A stretch of 48,553 bases of DNA from Sphaerobacter sp. (GTDB taxonomy: Bacteria; Chloroflexota; Chloroflexia; Thermomicrobiales; Thermomicrobiaceae), in NCBI RefSeq assembly GCF_019683595.1, contig NZ_JADGHZ010000006.1, positions 1-48,553 on the forward strand, read 5' to 3'. A model generated the notes under the pieces. The model saw only the letters and a program-made list of their open reading frames with translations, was not told the DNA's origin and did not search any database. The position numbers and the translations under genes are program-made. Positions 45,617 to 48,553 of this stretch are shown in pieces (the first letter of the stretch is position 1; each line of letters starts with the position of its first letter).

Positions 45617-46597
45617 ATGGCCGTGCGCCCGAGCGCACGCGAAACGGAAGACGCCGGCGTGAAGCTGGTATCGGCGCTGGATCGGACACCGCCGGCCTCG
45701 CTCTACCGCGACGCCTGGCGCCGCTTCCGGCGCAATCGCGTCGCACTCGCGGGGCTGATCTACATCGCCGTGCTCGTCGTGGTCGCCGTCACCGCGCCAC
45801 TAATCGCGCCCTATCCCTACGACGTACAGGATGTGACCGCGATCACGAGGCGCCCAGACAGCACGTACTTGCTGGGAACCGATCAGTTGGGGCGCGACAT
45901 TCTGAGCCGCCTGATCTACGGGTCCCGCGTGTCGCTGCTGGTGGGCGTCGTGGTGCAGGTGGTGATCGTGGCGATCGGCGTGCCGGTCGGCCTGGTGGCT
46001 GGCTACTTCGGCGGTAAGATCGACACCCTGCTCATGCGCATCGTCGATGTGCTCTACGCCTTTCCGAACCTCCTGTTCGTCATCATCATCATGACCTACC
46101 TCAAGGCACAGTTTCAGCATGCGACGAGCGGGTTGCTGGTGCCGTTGAAGTCGATCGACCGCGCGACCGGCGGCCTGTTGGGTGTCTACATCGGGCTCGG
46201 GCTTGTCTCCTGGCTCACGGTGTCTCGCCTGGTCCGTGGTCAGATCACCTCGCTCCGGAACAAGGAGTTTGTGGAGGCAGCGCGGGCCATCGGTGCGACG
46301 GATGCGCGCATCATGACGCGGCACCTCCTCCCGAACACGTTGGCGGTCATCATCGTAGCCACGACGCTCGGGCTCCCGGCAGCAATTCTGGGTGAAGCCG
46401 GTATCAGCTTCCTCGGATTGGGCGTGAACGTCCCGACCCCGTCATGGGGATCGATGATCGCGGATGGCGTAAGCCAACTCCGGTCCTACCCGCACATCCT
46501 GTTGTCACCGGCTATCGCCTTGTCGCTGACGGTCCTGTCGTTCAACTTCGTGGGCGACGGCCTCCGCGACGCACTCGACCCGTGGATGAAGCAGTAG
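45617..46597 (+). CDS. Peptide-type ABC transporter permease (DppC/OppC family)
   Basis: A 326-residue permease partner of the preceding gene. It has the OppC N-terminal block ASLYRDAWRRFRRNRVALAG, first membrane segment LIYIAVLVVVAVTAPLIAPY, then LLGTDQLGRDILSRLIYGSR, which marks this class, and the EAA loop EAARAIGATDARIMTRHLLP. An insertion between membrane segments (about 155-195, LKAQFQHATSGLLVPLKSID) is somewhat longer than in E. coli DppC. ATG at 45617 with GAAGGGTGG upstream, 36 nt after the previous stop. Confidence 0.93.
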   Translation: MAVRPSARETEDAGVKLVSALDRTPPASLYRDAWRRFRRNRVALAGLIYIAVLVVVAVTAPLIAPYPYDVQDVTAITRRPDSTYLLGTDQLGRDILSRLIYGSRVSLLVGVVVQVVIVAIGVPVGLVAGYFGGKIDTLLMRIVDVLYAFPNLLFVIIIMTYLKAQFQHATSGLLVPLKSIDRATGGLLGVYIGLGLVSWLTVSRLVRGQITSLRNKEFVEAARAIGATDARIMTRHLLPNTLAVIIVATTLGLPAAILGEAGISFLGLGVNVPTPSWGSMIADGVSQLRSYPHILLSPAIALSLTVLSFNFVGDGLRDALDPWMKQ

Positions 46598-46655
46598 GTC
46601 CCGCAATGGCGGGTAACCGCTGAGGACGGTTCACACGTAGAGGAGGAGTCAGTCG

Positions 46656-48392
46656 ATGGGTGAGGAGACTCGCATCAGCGAACGCGTCATCTCACGGCGC
46701 CGCCTCTTGTCCCTCTCGGTGGTCGGGGGCGCGGCCGCGCTCCTGGTCGCGTGCGGAGGCGGGAACGAGACCCCATCAGCGGATGAGACACAATCAGCCG
46801 GCGGCGGTGAGAGCGCAGGGTCGGGCGGCCAGGGCACCACGCCTGCCGCATCGGGGGACAGCGGCGACGCCGAACTCGCAGATGAGCAGGTGTTCCGCTA
46901 TGCCTCGCAAGAGCCTGAGGACGCCGACCCGGGAATTACGGGCAGCCCCTGGAGTCTCAGCGAGCTGTTTGAGGGGCTGGTCGTAATCGACCCGCGAGAC
47001 GGATCATTCATCCCCAGCATGGCTGAGAAGTACGAGCCGAACAGCGACGGCTCGAAGTGGACCTTCACCATGCGACCGGGCGTCGTCTGGTCCGACGGTA
47101 CCCCGATCACAGCCAAGGACTTCGAGTGGTCGTGGAAGCGTGTGATGGACCCGCAGACCGCCTCGAAGTACGCGGCCATCTTCTATCCGATCCAGAACGG
47201 CGAGGAGGTCGCGAAGGGCGAGCTGCCTCCCGATGAGCTCGGCGTCAAGGCGATCGATGACAGCACCTTTGAAGTCACCCTGAAGGAACCCACCCCGTTC
47301 TTCCCAATCATCGCCGCAACCTGGACTGCCTACCCCGTTCCGCGGCACGTGATCGAAAAGGTCGGCAACCGGTGGCTCGAGCCGGAGAACATCGTGGTCA
47401 ATGGTCCATTCATCCTCACTGAATGGAAGCACGACCAGTTGATGGTCTTCGAGCCGAACCCCAACTACTGGGGAGAGAAGCCGACGCTCACCCGGGCAGA
47501 GTTCATTCTCTACGACGACGCGACGGCGAAGGGCCTTCCGGCCTACGAGAACGACGAGATCGACCATGCGCTCGTGCCGAGCTCCGAGTACGATCGGGTG
47601 CGTGAGGATCCGGTCCTCTCCAAGGAGATGCAGGGGTACCCGACCTCCAGCACCGAGCAGATCCACTTTGACTGCTCGAATCCCCCGACCAACGACATCC
47701 GGGTGCGCCAGGCGCTGGCCCTCGGGTTCCGGCGCGAACCGCTGATCAAGGACGTCCTGAAGGACTACTACCTGCCGGCGCCCACGATCCTACCCGACGA
47801 TATCCCCGGCCATAACCCCGACGCCGCGCTCGAAGGCGATCTCGAAAAGGCCAAGTCCCTGCTGGCAGAGGCCGGTTTCCCGAATGGACAGGGTTGGCCG
47901 GAGGACTTCACGCTGGTCTACCGCAACACGTCGCCGCTGCCGCTCATCGCGCAGTACCTCCAGCAGGAGTGGAAGCAGAACCTTGGGATCACCGTCCAGC
48001 TCCAGCCGATGGAGCCGCGTGCGTACGTCGAGTGGCGCAGCGCGCGGGAGACCCAACCATACAACGCGCACATGGGGATCTGGGGCTCCGACTACAGCGA
48101 CCCGAGCAACTGGCACAACCAGCTCTATGCGTCGAACGCGGACTTCTACAAGACCCACTGGAAGAACGACGAGTTCGACAGCATCGTCGCCAAGGCGATG
48201 ACCATGACCGACCCGGATGCGCGGGCCGCGGAGTACGCCAAGGCGGAGGAGATCCTGATACGAGAGGCAGCTCACGTGCCGATCTACCACGGTCAGCGCT
48301 TCTTCGTCACCAAGCCGTACGTGAAGGATGTCTACCATTTCCCGACGGCAGCGGCAGGGTCCTGGCTCAAGTACATCAAGATCGTGAAGTAA
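46656..48392 (+). CDS. Peptide-type ABC transporter substrate-binding lipoprotein (SBP family 5)
   Basis: A 578-residue extracytoplasmic solute-binding protein of the DppA/OppA/NikA class. The signal has a twin-arginine-like RRRLLSL (14-20), a hydrophobic stretch and a lipobox LLVAC with Cys33, then a Gly/Ser/Thr/Glu-rich linker to about residue 70. Family landmarks: SLSELFEGLVVIDP, PGVVWSDGTPITAKDFEWSW and FEPNPNYWGEKPTL. It captures oligopeptides or other ligands for the two permeases upstream; the ligand is not readable. ATG at 46656 with GAGGAGGAG 7 nt upstream. ATPase genes (dppD/F type) probably lie beyond the window. Confidence 0.94.
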   Translation: MGEETRISERVISRRRLLSLSVVGGAAALLVACGGGNETPSADETQSAGGGESAGSGGQGTTPAASGDSGDAELADEQVFRYASQEPEDADPGITGSPWSLSELFEGLVVIDPRDGSFIPSMAEKYEPNSDGSKWTFTMRPGVVWSDGTPITAKDFEWSWKRVMDPQTASKYAAIFYPIQNGEEVAKGELPPDELGVKAIDDSTFEVTLKEPTPFFPIIAATWTAYPVPRHVIEKVGNRWLEPENIVVNGPFILTEWKHDQLMVFEPNPNYWGEKPTLTRAEFILYDDATAKGLPAYENDEIDHALVPSSEYDRVREDPVLSKEMQGYPTSSTEQIHFDCSNPPTNDIRVRQALALGFRREPLIKDVLKDYYLPAPTILPDDIPGHNPDAALEGDLEKAKSLLAEAGFPNGQGWPEDFTLVYRNTSPLPLIAQYLQQEWKQNLGITVQLQPMEPRAYVEWRSARETQPYNAHMGIWGSDYSDPSNWHNQLYASNADFYKTHWKNDEFDSIVAKAMTMTDPDARAAEYAKAEEILIREAAHVPIYHGQRFFVTKPYVKDVYHFPTAAAGSWLKYIKIVK

Positions 48393-48406
48393 CCGGCCGC
48401 ACCCTG

Positions 48407-48473
48407 AGGATGGCGTTGGGCGGACCTGCCTGGTAAACCCGCCAGCCGCCCGCGCCTCCCTTCGCGCCATCCT
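48407..48473 (+). repeat. Nested inverted repeats after the binding-protein gene
   Basis: AGGATGGCG (48407-48415) pairs with CGCCATCCT (48465-48473); inside it GGGCGG (48418-48423) pairs with CCGCCC (48446-48451), and a CTGG/CCAG pair is further inside. This compound hairpin starts 15 nt after the stop codon and could stabilise the upstream message or limit read-through. Confidence 0.5.
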
Positions 48474-48499
48474 GAGTGCAGCCGGAAGGTGCGGGCGCT

Positions 48500-48526
48500 C
48501 CGGGGGCGGCTGGTCGCCGCCCCCGG
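48500..48526 (+). terminator. Strong GC hairpin before the next gene
   Basis: A perfect 11-bp stem (48500-48510 with 48516-48526, loop TGGTC). No T run follows, so it may be an attenuating or stabilising element rather than a full terminator. Confidence 0.45.
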
Positions 48527-48534
48527 CTCCGCTC

Positions 48535-48546
48535 AGGAGGAGAGGG
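48535..48546 (+). promoter_or_regulatory. Ribosome-binding site of a gene beginning past the window edge
   Basis: AGGAGGAGAGGG is a strong Shine-Dalgarno sequence with no suitable start codon before the window ends 7 nt later. The next gene, perhaps the transporter ATPase, probably starts just outside. Confidence 0.4.
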
Positions 48547-48553
48547 ACCTAGC

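Overview
The window is GC-rich, densely packed chromosomal DNA with housekeeping and central-metabolism genes on both strands. I see no phage, insertion sequence, CRISPR array or plasmid functions. The mix (fused AroK-AroB, fused AccD-AccA, a GlgE/TreS-maltokinase cluster, HutHU, Tat-like lipoprotein binding proteins, many GTG/TTG starts with strong GGAGG sites) fits a Chloroflexota bacterium of the Thermomicrobia/Sphaerobacter type. That placement is inference from gene content and composition; no marker such as 16S rRNA is present.

Layout. 129-2919 (-): a branched-chain-type ABC binding lipoprotein followed by a LigM/GcvT-like folate-dependent demethylase. 3048-4697 (-): shikimate kinase-dehydroquinate synthase fusion. 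4886-6283 (+): NtrC-type response regulator, closed by a perfect 16-bp hairpin. 6428-9756 (-): a DUF697-like membrane protein, then the close pair mdh-moeA. 9970-12472 (+): tRNA-Val(CAC), greA, lysS, with promoters and terminators visible. 12617-13690 (-): AI-2E family membrane protein. 13910-17163 (+): hutH-hutU, overlapping by 4 nt. 17336-19159 (-): AccD-AccA fusion. 19298-20782 (+): divergent M81/MlrC-like protein. 20863-21663 (-): trehalose-phosphatase. 21809-23089 (+): MFS transporter. 23103-25617 (-): CBS/zinc-ribbon protein, lipoate ligase/octanoyltransferase, D-2-hydroxyacid dehydrogenase. 25790-27252 (+): FAD amino-acid oxidase family protein and DUF503. 27280-29519 (-): two unfamiliar proteins, one with a PD-(D/E)xK-like motif and one coiled coil with an internal HPD J-domain motif. 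29715-31700 (+): ThDP enzyme and a small unknown protein. 31788-31884 (+): selenocysteine tRNA. 32062-44281 (+): glgE, treS-mak, glgB, treZ, treY. 44654-48392 (+): two peptide-type ABC permeases and a binding lipoprotein; the operon probably continues past the right edge.

The most coherent system is the 12-kb glucan/trehalose operon. TreS turns trehalose into maltose, the fused maltokinase makes maltose-1-phosphate, GlgE polymerises it, GlgB branches the glucan, and TreY/TreZ release trehalose again, so the five proteins can form a complete cycle between trehalose and alpha-glucan. The selC gene just upstream shows that the organism probably inserts selenocysteine. Least explained are the nuclease-like/J-domain pair at 27.3-29.5 kb, the pseudo-GTPase-like DUF697 protein, the M81 homologue with altered metal ligands, and the response regulator with an atypical C-terminal helix-turn-helix.
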